DNA of 64,000 nucleotides from Polynucleobacter sp. MWH-UH19D. GTDB taxonomy: Bacteria; Pseudomonadota; Gammaproteobacteria; Burkholderiales; Burkholderiaceae. The position numbers and the translations under genes were made by a program. Of the stretch, positions 18,315 to 27,315 are shown in pieces (the first letter of the stretch is position 1; each line of letters begins with the position of its first letter). The stretch lies in contig NZ_CP099571.1 in NCBI RefSeq assembly GCF_040409795.1, positions 1,054,001 through 1,118,000 on the forward strand. Direction: 5' to 3'. The notes beneath the pieces are model-generated. The model ran no database searches, had not been told where the DNA came from, and saw only the letters and a list, made by a program, of their open reading frames with translations.

Positions 18315-19541
18315 ATGACGAAAACACCTACAGAGGGTCTGTCTAGGCCCCTTCCCCTTTCAGGAGTCCGCGTCCTTGATGTCAGCCAAGTCATGGCTGG
18401 TCCCTATTGCTGCATGCTACTTGCCGACTTAGGCGCAGATGTCATCAAAATTGAGCCGCCTGGTACAGGCGACCAAACCCGTGGAGCTATGGGATTCAAG
18501 ATGAAGGGCTCAGATAGTATGGGCTTTTTGAATATGAATCGCAATAAGCGCAGCCTTACCTTAAATCTCAAAACTGAGGCAGGTAAAAAAATATTCTTTG
18601 AACTAGTTAAATCCGCCGACATCTTGGTCGAGAATTACCGACCTGGCGTTATGAAAAAACTTGGCATCGATTACCCATCATTACAGAAAATCAATCCAGG
18701 CCTGGTCTATGCGAGTATTTCTGGGTTTGGCCAAAGCGGTCCTTGGGCAGATCGCCCTGGATTTGACTTAATGGCACAAGCCATGTCTGGTGTCATGAGC
18801 GTCACTGGCTATCCCGATGGTCCGCCAGTGAAAGCAGGCGTTCCAGTAGCAGATATTGGTTGCGCCCTCTTTGCGGTCTATGGCATTTTGTCCGCCTATA
18901 TCGGCAAAACCAACACGGGTGAAGGTCAATTTATTGATGCTTCGCTATTTGATTCTGCATTAGCGTTTTCGATTTGGGATACAGCGCAGTATTGGGGAAC
19001 TGGCATAGAGCCTTATAAACTGGGCACAGCCAATCACATGAGCGCTCCCTACCAAGCTATGAAAGCTTCTGATGGCTACTTTGTGATGGGCGCAACCAAT
19101 CAAAAATTATGGAAACTGCTATGTGACAAGATAGGCAGGCCAGAATTAATTGAAGATGCTCGTTTCAAGACCAATCCATTGCGCTTAGCCAATCGCCTCG
19201 AACTCGCATCCGAATTAGAAAAAACGTTTGTCACCAAATCATGCGTTCAGTGGGTTGATGAACTGCTAGCAGAAGGCATTCCAGCCGGACCAATCAATAC
19301 CTATCCCGAAGCATTTGATAGCGAGCATGGCAAGCATCGTAAGATGCGCATGGAGATTGATCATCCAATAGAGGGCAAAGTCCCTAATATTGGTTTTGCC
19401 GTCAAGATGATGGGCACACCACAACAAGTTCGCAAACATCCACCGCTACTGGGGGAACATAATGCCGAATTGCTAGCAGAGTTGGGCATAGCCGGCGATG
19501 AGTTGAGAGCTCTTGAGGCTGGTGGCGCATTTGCACCTTAG
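18315..19541 (+). CDS. CaiB/BaiF (class III) CoA transferase
   Basis: About 408 residues from the ATG at 18315; a TTG 48 bases earlier is open but unlikely. Family pattern: LSGVRVLDVSQVMAGPYC near the start, ADLGADVIKIEPPGTGDQTR, NRNKRSLTLNLKTE, YASISGFGQSGPWADRPGFD, and DASLFDSAL, whose first Asp is the expected catalytic residue. Class III enzymes pass CoA between organic acids, such as formyl- or succinyl-CoA to oxalate or other acids. The exact substrates cannot be read. It is divergent from the Bug protein gene at 18222 and converges on the histidine kinase gene. Confidence 0.93.
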   Translation: MTKTPTEGLSRPLPLSGVRVLDVSQVMAGPYCCMLLADLGADVIKIEPPGTGDQTRGAMGFKMKGSDSMGFLNMNRNKRSLTLNLKTEAGKKIFFELVKSADILVENYRPGVMKKLGIDYPSLQKINPGLVYASISGFGQSGPWADRPGFDLMAQAMSGVMSVTGYPDGPPVKAGVPVADIGCALFAVYGILSAYIGKTNTGEGQFIDASLFDSALAFSIWDTAQYWGTGIEPYKLGTANHMSAPYQAMKASDGYFVMGATNQKLWKLLCDKIGRPELIEDARFKTNPLRLANRLELASELEKTFVTKSCVQWVDELLAEGIPAGPINTYPEAFDSEHGKHRKMRMEIDHPIEGKVPNIGFAVKMMGTPQQVRKHPPLLGEHNAELLAELGIAGDELRALEAGGAFAP

Positions 19542-19588
19542 TCACGTTTTATTTTTTGACTAGCAATCCATCTTGAAATGAAATTGGC

Positions 19589-21049
19589 TTAACCACCCCG
19601 AGGATAAATCGGTAAGCGAAAAATAAACTTTGCGCCGCCACCTTCGTTTGGCTCAAAACGGATAGAGCCGCCATGTCTAGTAACGATATGTTTACACAAC
19701 CACAATCCTAAACCCATGCCTGTTTGCTTGTTAGTAGCAAGCAACTCAAATAGATGGCTCTGAGCCTCAAGAGGAATGCCATCGGCATTGTCCGCAATAG
19801 AAACCTCTATTTCATCACCATCTTTTAATGCTGTAATCGCCAATTGCTTGTGAGCTCGATTCGCGGCAACTAAAGCCTGTATGGCGTTATTAATCAAATT
19901 CAGTAATAACTGTTGAATTTCACTTGAGTCAGCATTCAATGCCAAACTCGGTTCAATATTCAGAACAGCTTGAATGTTTTTTGAGTGTATTTCTGGTTTA
20001 GCAATACTCAACACTGAGCTAATTAAATCACCCATTTCTATCTCGGTGTTTGTGGCATCACCCTCTGAGAAAATTGATCGCAATGAACGAATAATATTGG
20101 CGGCACGTTGATTATCAGCAAGCAAGGTTTCCAAAATTTCCTTATGAGTATCTAAACTTAAATCACCTTGAGTTAATTTCTTTTGTAAGAATTGAATATT
20201 CAAGCTGGATGCCCCCAGCGGTTGATTCAATTCATGAGCAATCGATGCCGATAAGGCTCCAGTACTTGCAGTTTTGTTAGCCTTTAATAAAGAACCTATG
20301 AGAGCCTCTCTTTCTTGAAGCAGACTCTTAATCTCCTCGTTTTCATGCCGAGACTCGGCATTGGCAAAGGCAATCTTTTCAGACCAATATCCACCTATGG
20401 CTATGTATGAGAGCGTATTCATTACCAACTGAGTAATGGTAAATAAAATCAAGATTTGCGGAATCTGCTCAACTTGGCGAATAGTAAAAGAGGATGCAAC
20501 TACGATAAATAGGCGTCCGAGTGCAAAAAATAATTCTGCAGAACTCGCATACTGCATATATGCCAGCTGACTTGATGGCTCTTCTCTTCTTTTTTGTTTG
20601 ATTTCTAATATTTGCCATATGTAAAAAATACTGGCAATGATGCACATGAAAGCTGTGCGGATTTCAAACGTACATGCGCCACGCATCCATTCAAAAACAA
20701 TAAAAAATGCAATCGTAGAAACAACAAAGCTGACCTTAAGAAATCGGGAGACAGGTTTATTTAAAGATAAACAAAATAGACCCTGTAAAGCGGCAGCAAC
20801 GTAAAACAAAGTATTGCCAATGGTGAAGTTGAATTGAGGATTGGCGATATCATCAATTACCAAAATACCGCTACCAAAAATAAATAGTGCTAGCACACTT
20901 GCTAACAAAGAACCTAACCAATAAGGGCTTGTCTTAACTCTATATTGCGATCGATAGTAGTGGTAAATACCAAAAAACAAGCCCATCTGAATAACGGCCA
21001 GAATAAAAAAATAGAGGGCTAGCAATAGTTTCATACCGCTATCGTACAT
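19589..21049 (-). CDS. Membrane sensor histidine kinase (orphan)
   Basis: A 486-residue kinase. About seven hydrophobic segments cover residues 7-225, followed by a short coiled coil (about 228-255). Phosphoacceptor His272 lies in SIAHELNQPLGA, the N-box is near Asn384-388 (LLLNLINNAIQAL), and G2 is GMGLGLWL (444-451). The G1 box reads D420-N-A-D-G-I; the usual first Gly is Ala422. There is no response regulator beside it. It starts at 21049 (an ATG at 21034 is also possible) and is divergent, by 31 bases, from an outer-membrane barrel gene. The membrane part resembles the seven-helix 7TMR type, so the signal may lie in the membrane or periplasm. Confidence 0.9.
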   Translation of the reverse strand: MYDSGMKLLLALYFFILAVIQMGLFFGIYHYYRSQYRVKTSPYWLGSLLASVLALFIFGSGILVIDDIANPQFNFTIGNTLFYVAAALQGLFCLSLNKPVSRFLKVSFVVSTIAFFIVFEWMRGACTFEIRTAFMCIIASIFYIWQILEIKQKRREEPSSQLAYMQYASSAELFFALGRLFIVVASSFTIRQVEQIPQILILFTITQLVMNTLSYIAIGGYWSEKIAFANAESRHENEEIKSLLQEREALIGSLLKANKTASTGALSASIAHELNQPLGASSLNIQFLQKKLTQGDLSLDTHKEILETLLADNQRAANIIRSLRSIFSEGDATNTEIEMGDLISSVLSIAKPEIHSKNIQAVLNIEPSLALNADSSEIQQLLLNLINNAIQALVAANRAHKQLAITALKDGDEIEVSIADNADGIPLEAQSHLFELLATNKQTGMGLGLWLCKHIVTRHGGSIRFEPNEGGGAKFIFRLPIYPRGG

Positions 21050-21080
21050 CGAGCCTAGCTAATGACTAAAATCCTTGTAA

Positions 21081-22025
21081 ATGTATTTAATGCGCTTATT
21101 CCTCCAATTCACCGCATCAACACTGCTTTGCTTAAATTCTGCCTACGCCCAGCTAAGCCTCAATAACGCAGCTAATAATTACCTCAAAAAGAGAGCGGAT
21201 GCCTTCATGACAATTACTGGTTACTCGCTAACTCCAGATGTCACCACAGGCTCTTTATCAATCAGAAATGGCGGAGATAACTCTGACTTGCAGATGATCT
21301 CTCTTGGCGGAGGAGACCGTATCAGCGCAAACTTTCCACTCTATTTAGAGGGTACATTAGCCATCAATCGCTACAACCCCAGCTTTACTGATGGTATCGG
21401 TAATAATGCTCTGAATGTGCCCGTACATTGGAATAGTATTACTGGAACAGGAGGCATAGGCTGGGACTTTCCAATAACAGATGAATTACGCTTTAGACCA
21501 ATTGCCAACGTCATGTTGGGTCACCTAGAAAGTGATCTATCTATTGCATCACGTATTATCGAGAATCGTACTGGCGTTGATATGCAATTTCTAAATGGCG
21601 GTCGCATGAATTCTTATGGCCTTGGTGGATCGGTGATGTTGGATTATGAAAACTACATGCCTAACCAAGAAATTGATGTAGAACTACGCTACACGAATAT
21701 ACCCGTGAGAACTTTTGACTCCTCCACAGCGGTTCAAGGTTCAGCCGACTCTCAGAGCGTCGCAATATGGGCTCGCAGCAGAGTGCCCACACCAGTTACC
21801 CTATTAGATCGACCATTGCGCGCAGTATTTGAGTTAGCTCATACAGAATTTTTGGGGGATTTACGTGGCGCATTAGGATTTAATTCTCTCTCATCAGTCG
21901 GCACAGGTATTGAACTAGATAGAAGCGCTTCAGATCCAATTTTTAGCAGAATTCGCTTAGTCTTTCGCTATCAATTTGGTCTAAACGTACATGGAACTTC
22001 GATTGGATTGGCTGCGAGCTTCTAG
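21081..22025 (+). CDS. Outer-membrane beta-barrel protein (solitary autotransporter-barrel-like)
   Basis: A 314-residue protein with a signal peptide (about residues 1-23, ending SAYAQ). The remainder shows alternating polar/hydrophobic strands, Gly-rich turns and a C-terminal Phe (GLAASF), all typical of an outer-membrane barrel. The layout resembles the Pfam 'solitary outer membrane autotransporter-like beta-barrel' family; this is recognition by eye. No passenger domain is present. It lies 31 bases from the divergent histidine kinase start and is followed after 15 bases by a second barrel gene, so the two are probably co-transcribed. No Shine-Dalgarno sequence is evident before the ATG. 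Confidence 0.75.
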   Translation: MYLMRLFLQFTASTLLCLNSAYAQLSLNNAANNYLKKRADAFMTITGYSLTPDVTTGSLSIRNGGDNSDLQMISLGGGDRISANFPLYLEGTLAINRYNPSFTDGIGNNALNVPVHWNSITGTGGIGWDFPITDELRFRPIANVMLGHLESDLSIASRIIENRTGVDMQFLNGGRMNSYGLGGSVMLDYENYMPNQEIDVELRYTNIPVRTFDSSTAVQGSADSQSVAIWARSRVPTPVTLLDRPLRAVFELAHTEFLGDLRGALGFNSLSSVGTGIELDRSASDPIFSRIRLVFRYQFGLNVHGTSIGLAASF

Positions 22026-22040
22026 TAGAAACAAGTAAGC

Positions 22041-22952
22041 ATGAAGCGATATATTCCCGCATCTCTAAATGGCCTTGCATCACTGCTATTCTTGGCTTTG
22101 TGGTGCGGTAGCGCCTATGGCGTTGATCTTCAACCCAACGACATCGTTGCGCCATTGCCTAATAAGAATTATTTAAGTCTGTCTTATCAAAATAGCCAGA
22201 ACACTACTTTTTATAAGAATGGCTCAGTAGTGACTACTAGGCCATATGGCAACCCCGTCATTGATACTAATGCTGCATTCGCCAGAGTTTCTACCACCTA
22301 TGAAATTGCTAGCCTTCCAGGCGTCTCTTATGTACAGCTTCCCTACGGCAGCATTACTACCGCAGGCTCATTAAGCCCTTATGCAGGTGATACTGGGTTT
22401 GGCGATATTTCACTTGCCACCGCAATTTGGCCCTACTCTAATCGGGAGTCAAGAACCTATCTTGGTGTCGCAGGTTACTTTTTAATGCCAACCAGTAAAT
22501 ATTCAAACCAAACTGTATTTAATGTTGGTGAAAATCGCTATAAATCAGACATACAAATGGGATTTCAGAGACCTATCGTAGATAGTGTTGATGCTGCCAT
22601 AGCGGTTGATACCATGTGGTACGGTGGTAATAGTCAGTGTGCCGCCTTATGCGGATCTACAACCAATCAGTCGCTTACTCAAAAACCTTTGACAACGATT
22701 CAGGTTGGACCAATCTACAAGATCAACCAAATCTACACCGTTGCTGTGACGTATTTTTATGTAGCTGGGGGTGCCACCTTGATCAACAATCAATATCAAA
22801 ACAATGTGATCAATACTCAACGTTATCTACTTAGCGGTCAAGCACACACACCAATTGGCAGATTCTCATTGCAATATGGTCGTGACATGGAAATCAAAAA
22901 TGGCTTTATGCAATCAAGACTTCTTCTTGCACGATACTCGGTTGAATTTTGA
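22041..22952 (+). CDS. Outer-membrane channel-like protein (phenol MetA-pathway family)
   Basis: A 303-residue exported protein; the signal peptide ends near residue 29 (SAYGVDLQ). It has strand-rich, Tyr/Asn-rich sequence and ends in Phe (ARYSVEF). The pattern (YLGVAGYFLMPTSKYSN, SDIQMGFQRPIVD) fits the 'Phenol_MetA_deg' family of predicted outer-membrane transporters. Despite the family name, no phenol-degradation genes are close. It is 15 bases downstream of another barrel gene, suggesting a two-gene envelope operon next to a histidine kinase. Confidence 0.8.
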   Translation: MKRYIPASLNGLASLLFLALWCGSAYGVDLQPNDIVAPLPNKNYLSLSYQNSQNTTFYKNGSVVTTRPYGNPVIDTNAAFARVSTTYEIASLPGVSYVQLPYGSITTAGSLSPYAGDTGFGDISLATAIWPYSNRESRTYLGVAGYFLMPTSKYSNQTVFNVGENRYKSDIQMGFQRPIVDSVDAAIAVDTMWYGGNSQCAALCGSTTNQSLTQKPLTTIQVGPIYKINQIYTVAVTYFYVAGGATLINNQYQNNVINTQRYLLSGQAHTPIGRFSLQYGRDMEIKNGFMQSRLLLARYSVEF

Positions 22953-22964
22953 GTATTGAGAGAT

Positions 22965-23052
22965 TGGCGGAAGAGGTGAGATTCGAACTCACGGACCTAT
23001 TACAGTCGCCAGTTTTCAAGACTGGTGCATTCAACCGCTCTGCCACTCTTCC
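22965..23052 (-). tRNA. tRNA-Ser (anticodon TGA)
   Basis: A class II tRNA on the minus strand, with acceptor GGAAGAG/CTCTTCC, G73 and encoded CCA. The anticodon stem CCAGT/ACTGG encloses CTTGAAA, giving anticodon TGA, and a long variable arm follows. The T arm holds GAGTTCGAATCTC. It reads UCA (and other UCN) codons. It lies between the convergent barrel gene and the LhgO-like gene. Confidence 0.97.
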
Positions 23053-23087
23053 GTATCATGTGAATCGCGATTGATTCAAGACCATAA

Positions 23088-24224
23088 TTATAAAGAACTT
23101 TTGATTTGAGCCTCTAAATACCTTGCTATGGCAAGACTAGAGGTAAGTCCTGGGGACTCAAAGCCATATAGGTTATAGAGCCCCTGCATTTTGTGCTCCT
23201 GGGGGGTGCTGAAGCAAAAATCTCCAGCCGGGGAGTTGGGCGGAACAATTTTGGCCCTCACTCCTGAATAATCTGGCTGCAAAGAACCATCTTTTAAACC
23301 GGGCCAATAGCGCCTTACCGCTTCATAGAAACCATCGCCGCGCTTTGGGTCCACGGTGTAATCAATTTGATCTTCTAGATCAATGTTGAGCCACTCAACA
23401 TCTGGCCCAAACTTGGCTTGACCACCCATATCTAAGGTTAAATGCACACCCAATCCGCCGGGTTCTGGAATTGGGTAAATTAAATGATTAAATGGTGATT
23501 TTCCAGAAAGGGAAAAATAATTTCCTTTTGCAAAATAGGCTTTGGGTATTTGCTCTTTTGATAAACCCTCAATTTTTTGCGCAACCGCTGGCGCACTTAT
23601 GCCAGCGCAGTTGATTAGCAGCTGAGTTTGAATTTGCATGCCATCAGCTCCACCAACCTCTAATAGGTAACCGTTTTGTGCTTTGTCTCCAATAGGCTTT
23701 GCACTAATCAGTGGTGATTGATAAGCCACCATACCACCCGCATCCTCAAATCCACCTAATAAAGAGAGCATATAGCCGTGGCTATCAACAATCCCAGTGG
23801 TTGATGACAAAATTGCGGCGGAGCATTTGAGATTTGGCTCTAGAGCCTTAGCCTCTTCCCCTGAAATGAATTTAATCTCAGGAACACCATTGTTTTGGGC
23901 TTTATACAAAATAGCTCGCAAATCATCTATCTGCGCCTCATCGCTGGCAACAATCAATTTGCCATAAGGCTGGGTGGCAACTTGATGGTCACGACAATAT
24001 TCATATAAGAGATGATTGCCTTGCACGCAAAGCTTGGCTTTAAGAGAATCTTTTGGGTAATAAATACCAGCGTGAATGACTTCGCTATTTCTGGCGCTAC
24101 TAATCGTGCCGAAGGCATTCTCTCGTTCGAGCAAAATGGTTTCGCGACCTTGCAATGCCATCTCCCTGGCAACGGCCAAACCCACTACGCCAGCGCCAAT
24201 GACGACGCAATCCACCTGCTCCAT
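23088..24224 (-). CDS. FAD-dependent oxidoreductase, L-2-hydroxyglutarate oxidase-like
   Basis: A 378-residue DAO-fold flavoprotein. The FAD-binding motif is VVIGAGVVGLAVAREMALQG (residues 7-26), followed by LLERE and the ARNSEVIHAGIYYP segment typical of the LhgO/L-2-hydroxyglutarate dehydrogenase branch. PIPEPGGLGVHLTLDMGG (about 254-271) supports the same branch. The enzyme would oxidise L-2-hydroxyglutarate, a metabolic by-product, to 2-oxoglutarate. The E. coli protein is about 420 residues, so this is a shorter form; other 2-hydroxyacids are possible. It follows no operon partner and is divergent from pgi. Confidence 0.87.
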   Translation of the reverse strand: MEQVDCVVIGAGVVGLAVAREMALQGRETILLERENAFGTISSARNSEVIHAGIYYPKDSLKAKLCVQGNHLLYEYCRDHQVATQPYGKLIVASDEAQIDDLRAILYKAQNNGVPEIKFISGEEAKALEPNLKCSAAILSSTTGIVDSHGYMLSLLGGFEDAGGMVAYQSPLISAKPIGDKAQNGYLLEVGGADGMQIQTQLLINCAGISAPAVAQKIEGLSKEQIPKAYFAKGNYFSLSGKSPFNHLIYPIPEPGGLGVHLTLDMGGQAKFGPDVEWLNIDLEDQIDYTVDPKRGDGFYEAVRRYWPGLKDGSLQPDYSGVRAKIVPPNSPAGDFCFSTPQEHKMQGLYNLYGFESPGLTSSLAIARYLEAQIKSSL

Positions 24225-24337
24225 TACTTGTCTCGCCTTATTTTTGAATTATTAGTGGTTTATTTCTAAATATAGTGAAATCCTAACATTTTCAGTGTTT
24301 TAGGGTGTTTTTATAGGGTTCTTGATAAAATCAGCCC

Positions 24338-25840
24338 ATGTCTTCAAAGCCCATGCAAATAGCGAAAGATCTACCGACTACCTCTCACGCGGCTGCGGAC
24401 ATCGTTTTAGATACCGCATATCAAAATATCAGCGAACTTGAGTGGCAAGAGCTATTTTCATTTGCAAAAAAATCTCGCCTACCTGAATTCATTACAGACC
24501 TATTCAGCGGCAAACACGTCAATCAAAGTGAAGATCGTCCTGCACTTCATTCTGCCTTGCGTAATCTCTCCAAAACACCAGTCATTTTAGATGGTCAAGA
24601 TGTCATGCCATCCGTCACCAAAGTCTGGCAACGGATGGATGCCTTATGCAATCAGTGGGTTGGCGTAACAGATGTCATTCACATTGGCATTGGCGGCTCT
24701 GACTTTGGGCCTCGTTTGACAATTGAAGCTTTGGCTCACGTATCTAATATCGAGAGTCGTGGAATGCGCATGCACTTCTTAGCCAATATTGATACCGCTG
24801 AATTAGCCCGCATCCTTACCCACGCACTTCCACATAGCACGCGGGTCATCATCGTCTCTAAGTCATTCACTACTTTAGAAACCACCATGAATGCAAAAGC
24901 CGTAGTAGCTTGGCTTAAAAACAGTGGGCTAACACAAAGTCAGATTAACAAAGTCTTATTCGCGGTTACCGCCAATATCTCGGTCGCTAAATCTTTTGGC
25001 ATTGATGAAGAGCATATATTCCCATTTTGGGATTGGGTTGGCGGCCGTTACTCAGTTTGGTCTGCTGTTGGTTTACCCATCGCATTGCAATATGGATTCA
25101 AAACTTTTGAGGAATTCTTAGCGGGTGCGCATGCAATGGATTTGCATTTTAGAAATTCGCCTTTAGAAGATAACCTTCCGGTCATTATGGCGCTTGCGCT
25201 TTTGCATCAACAAGAAAAATACGACATTAAATCTTACGCTGCAATTCCGTATGCAGATGCACTAGATTGGTTTCCAAAATGGTTGCAGCAACTCGATATG
25301 GAGAGTAACGGCAAGAGTATTGGCAAAGATGGCAAGCCTGTTAAGCACTCATCACCAGTGGTTTTTGGCAGTGCTGGCAGTAATGCGCAGCACTCTTATT
25401 TTCAGCTATTTCACCAGGGCCCTGAGGTAATTCCGATTGACTTCATTGCGGTTCGCAAACCGATGAGCAATAGACCAGAAGCTACTGCACATCATCGTAT
25501 TTTGCTTTCAAACTGCTTAGCGCAAGCTCAGGCTTTAGCCCATGGCAAGCATGCCAACAATCCAAATGATGTTTATCCTGGAAAGCGCCCTAGCAATTTA
25601 TTGCTATTACCTGAACTCAATGCTTATTACTTAGGCGCGCTTCTTGCTCTTTACGAAAACCGCGCCGCGACATTAGGCGCACTTTGGAATATCAACAGTT
25701 TTGATCAACCGGGTGTAGAGTACGGCAAAATTTTGGCAAAGCCAATTGAAAAGGCACTTGATAGCGGTTCTCAACATATTGATGCAAGCGATAGCATCGA
25801 TGCCGTTACTGCTGCACGTATTAATTTATTAAATTCTTAG
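24338..25840 (+). CDS. pgi: Glucose-6-phosphate isomerase
   Basis: A 500-residue enzyme that interconverts glucose 6-phosphate and fructose 6-phosphate. Signatures are HIGIGGSDFGPRL (about residues 117-129), SKSFTTLETTMNA, FPFWDWVGGRYSVWSAVG (about 227-244), the Glu/His region GSNAQHSYFQLFHQG, and the C-terminal SFDQPGVEYGK. All expected catalytic segments are present. It is followed 42 bases later by a phosphohexomutase, so the pair likely feeds sugar phosphates into envelope polysaccharide or gluconeogenesis. Confidence 0.97.
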   Translation: MSSKPMQIAKDLPTTSHAAADIVLDTAYQNISELEWQELFSFAKKSRLPEFITDLFSGKHVNQSEDRPALHSALRNLSKTPVILDGQDVMPSVTKVWQRMDALCNQWVGVTDVIHIGIGGSDFGPRLTIEALAHVSNIESRGMRMHFLANIDTAELARILTHALPHSTRVIIVSKSFTTLETTMNAKAVVAWLKNSGLTQSQINKVLFAVTANISVAKSFGIDEEHIFPFWDWVGGRYSVWSAVGLPIALQYGFKTFEEFLAGAHAMDLHFRNSPLEDNLPVIMALALLHQQEKYDIKSYAAIPYADALDWFPKWLQQLDMESNGKSIGKDGKPVKHSSPVVFGSAGSNAQHSYFQLFHQGPEVIPIDFIAVRKPMSNRPEATAHHRILLSNCLAQAQALAHGKHANNPNDVYPGKRPSNLLLLPELNAYYLGALLALYENRAATLGALWNINSFDQPGVEYGKILAKPIEKALDSGSQHIDASDSIDAVTAARINLLNS

Positions 25841-25882
25841 TCTACCGAGCGGTCTACACGACAGTTATTTAAAGGTTTTTTC

Positions 25883-27268
25883 ATGGAACTCTCCCCTTCA
25901 ATCTTCAAGGCTTACGATATTCGCGGAATCATCGACCAAACTTTAGATCCATCGATTGCCAAGCTAATAGGCCAGGCCTTTGGCACTGAGATGCGCGAAC
26001 TTGGTGAAACAGAGATTGTGATTGGTCGGGATGGTCGCCTCTCTGGACCTAGCTTGATTGATGCCCTAACAGAGGGGCTACTTTCAACTGGAGTTCATGT
26101 GATCGATTTGGGAATGGTCGCCACGCCCATGGTCTACTTTGGCGCTAATCAAGTACTCAATGGTAAATCCCCCAAATCAGGAATCATGATTACGGGAAGT
26201 CATAATCCACCCAATTACAACGGCTTTAAGATGGTTCTGGGTGGCGCAGCAATTTACGGCGATCAAATTCAAGCTCTCCGCAAGCGTATTGAAGCTAAAC
26301 AATTTGCTGCCGGTCATGGCGCTCGCACTACTTTTGACATCTTTCCAATGTACTTAGAGCGCATTGTCAGCGATGTGAAATTAGCCCGCCCTATGAAAAT
26401 TGCCGTGGACTGTGGCAATGGTGTAGGTGGCGCTTTCGCTGGCAAGTTATTTACAGCGCTCGGGTGTGAAGTGCAAGAGCTCTTTTGCGAAGTGGATGGA
26501 AAATTTCCCAACCACCATCCGGACCCAGCGCACCTTGAGAATCTTCAAGATCTCATCAAAAATCTTCAGACCACTGACAATGAGCTGGGGCTTGCGTTTG
26601 ATGGTGATGCTGACAGATTGGGAGTGGTCACTAAAGATGGTCAAGTTATATTCCCTGATCGTCAGATGATGCTATTTGCTGAAGATGTTCTATCGCGAAA
26701 TCCTGGTGGTCAGATTATTTATGATGTCAAATGCACCCGCAACCTCGCCAATTGGGTGACGCAACATGGGGGCGAGCCTTTGATGTGGAAAACCGGGCAC
26801 TCTTTAGTGAAAGCAAAACTCAAAGAAACTGGTGCCCCTCTTGCTGGTGAAATGTCTGGGCATATTTTCTTTAAAGATCGTTGGTTTGGTTTTGATGATG
26901 GCCTTTATACAGGCGCACGTTTGCTAGAGATCCTCTCAAAGGTAAAAGACCCAAGCAAAATATTGAATGACCTACCAAACGCTATCTGCACTCCGGAATT
27001 GCAACTGGCCTGTGCTGAAGGTGAGCCATTTGAATTGCTTGAAGTTATTAAAGCCAATGCCACATTCCCCACTTCTCAATCGATTAATACGATTGATGGT
27101 GTGCGTGTTGAATATGCTGATGGTTTTGGTCTAGCCAGACCATCCAATACAACCCCTGTAGTAGTGATGCGCTTTGAGGCGGACAATGAAGAAGCGATTG
27201 CACGTATTCAAGGGGAATTTAAAGCCGCATTACTTGCAGCCAAACCAGATGCAAAATTGCCGTTTTAG
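25883..27268 (+). CDS. Phosphomannomutase/phosphoglucomutase (AlgC-like)
   Basis: A 461-residue alpha-D-phosphohexomutase. It has FKAYDIRGI at the start, the phosphoserine loop TGSHNPPNYNGFK (about residues 104-116), the metal loop DGDADRLG (about 239-246), the sugar loop GEMSGHIFFKD (about 318-328), and a phosphate-binding end RPSNTTPVVVMRFE. It moves phosphate between C6 and C1 of mannose or glucose, supplying GDP-mannose or UDP-glucose for LPS and capsule. It pairs with pgi upstream on the same strand. Which sugar it prefers is not decidable from sequence. Confidence 0.95.
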   Translation: MELSPSIFKAYDIRGIIDQTLDPSIAKLIGQAFGTEMRELGETEIVIGRDGRLSGPSLIDALTEGLLSTGVHVIDLGMVATPMVYFGANQVLNGKSPKSGIMITGSHNPPNYNGFKMVLGGAAIYGDQIQALRKRIEAKQFAAGHGARTTFDIFPMYLERIVSDVKLARPMKIAVDCGNGVGGAFAGKLFTALGCEVQELFCEVDGKFPNHHPDPAHLENLQDLIKNLQTTDNELGLAFDGDADRLGVVTKDGQVIFPDRQMMLFAEDVLSRNPGGQIIYDVKCTRNLANWVTQHGGEPLMWKTGHSLVKAKLKETGAPLAGEMSGHIFFKDRWFGFDDGLYTGARLLEILSKVKDPSKILNDLPNAICTPELQLACAEGEPFELLEVIKANATFPTSQSINTIDGVRVEYADGFGLARPSNTTPVVVMRFEADNEEAIARIQGEFKAALLAAKPDAKLPF

Positions 27269-27315
27269 TGTTTCATGCTCCCTGCATAACGATATCCATT
27301 GGATTATGATTTGGC

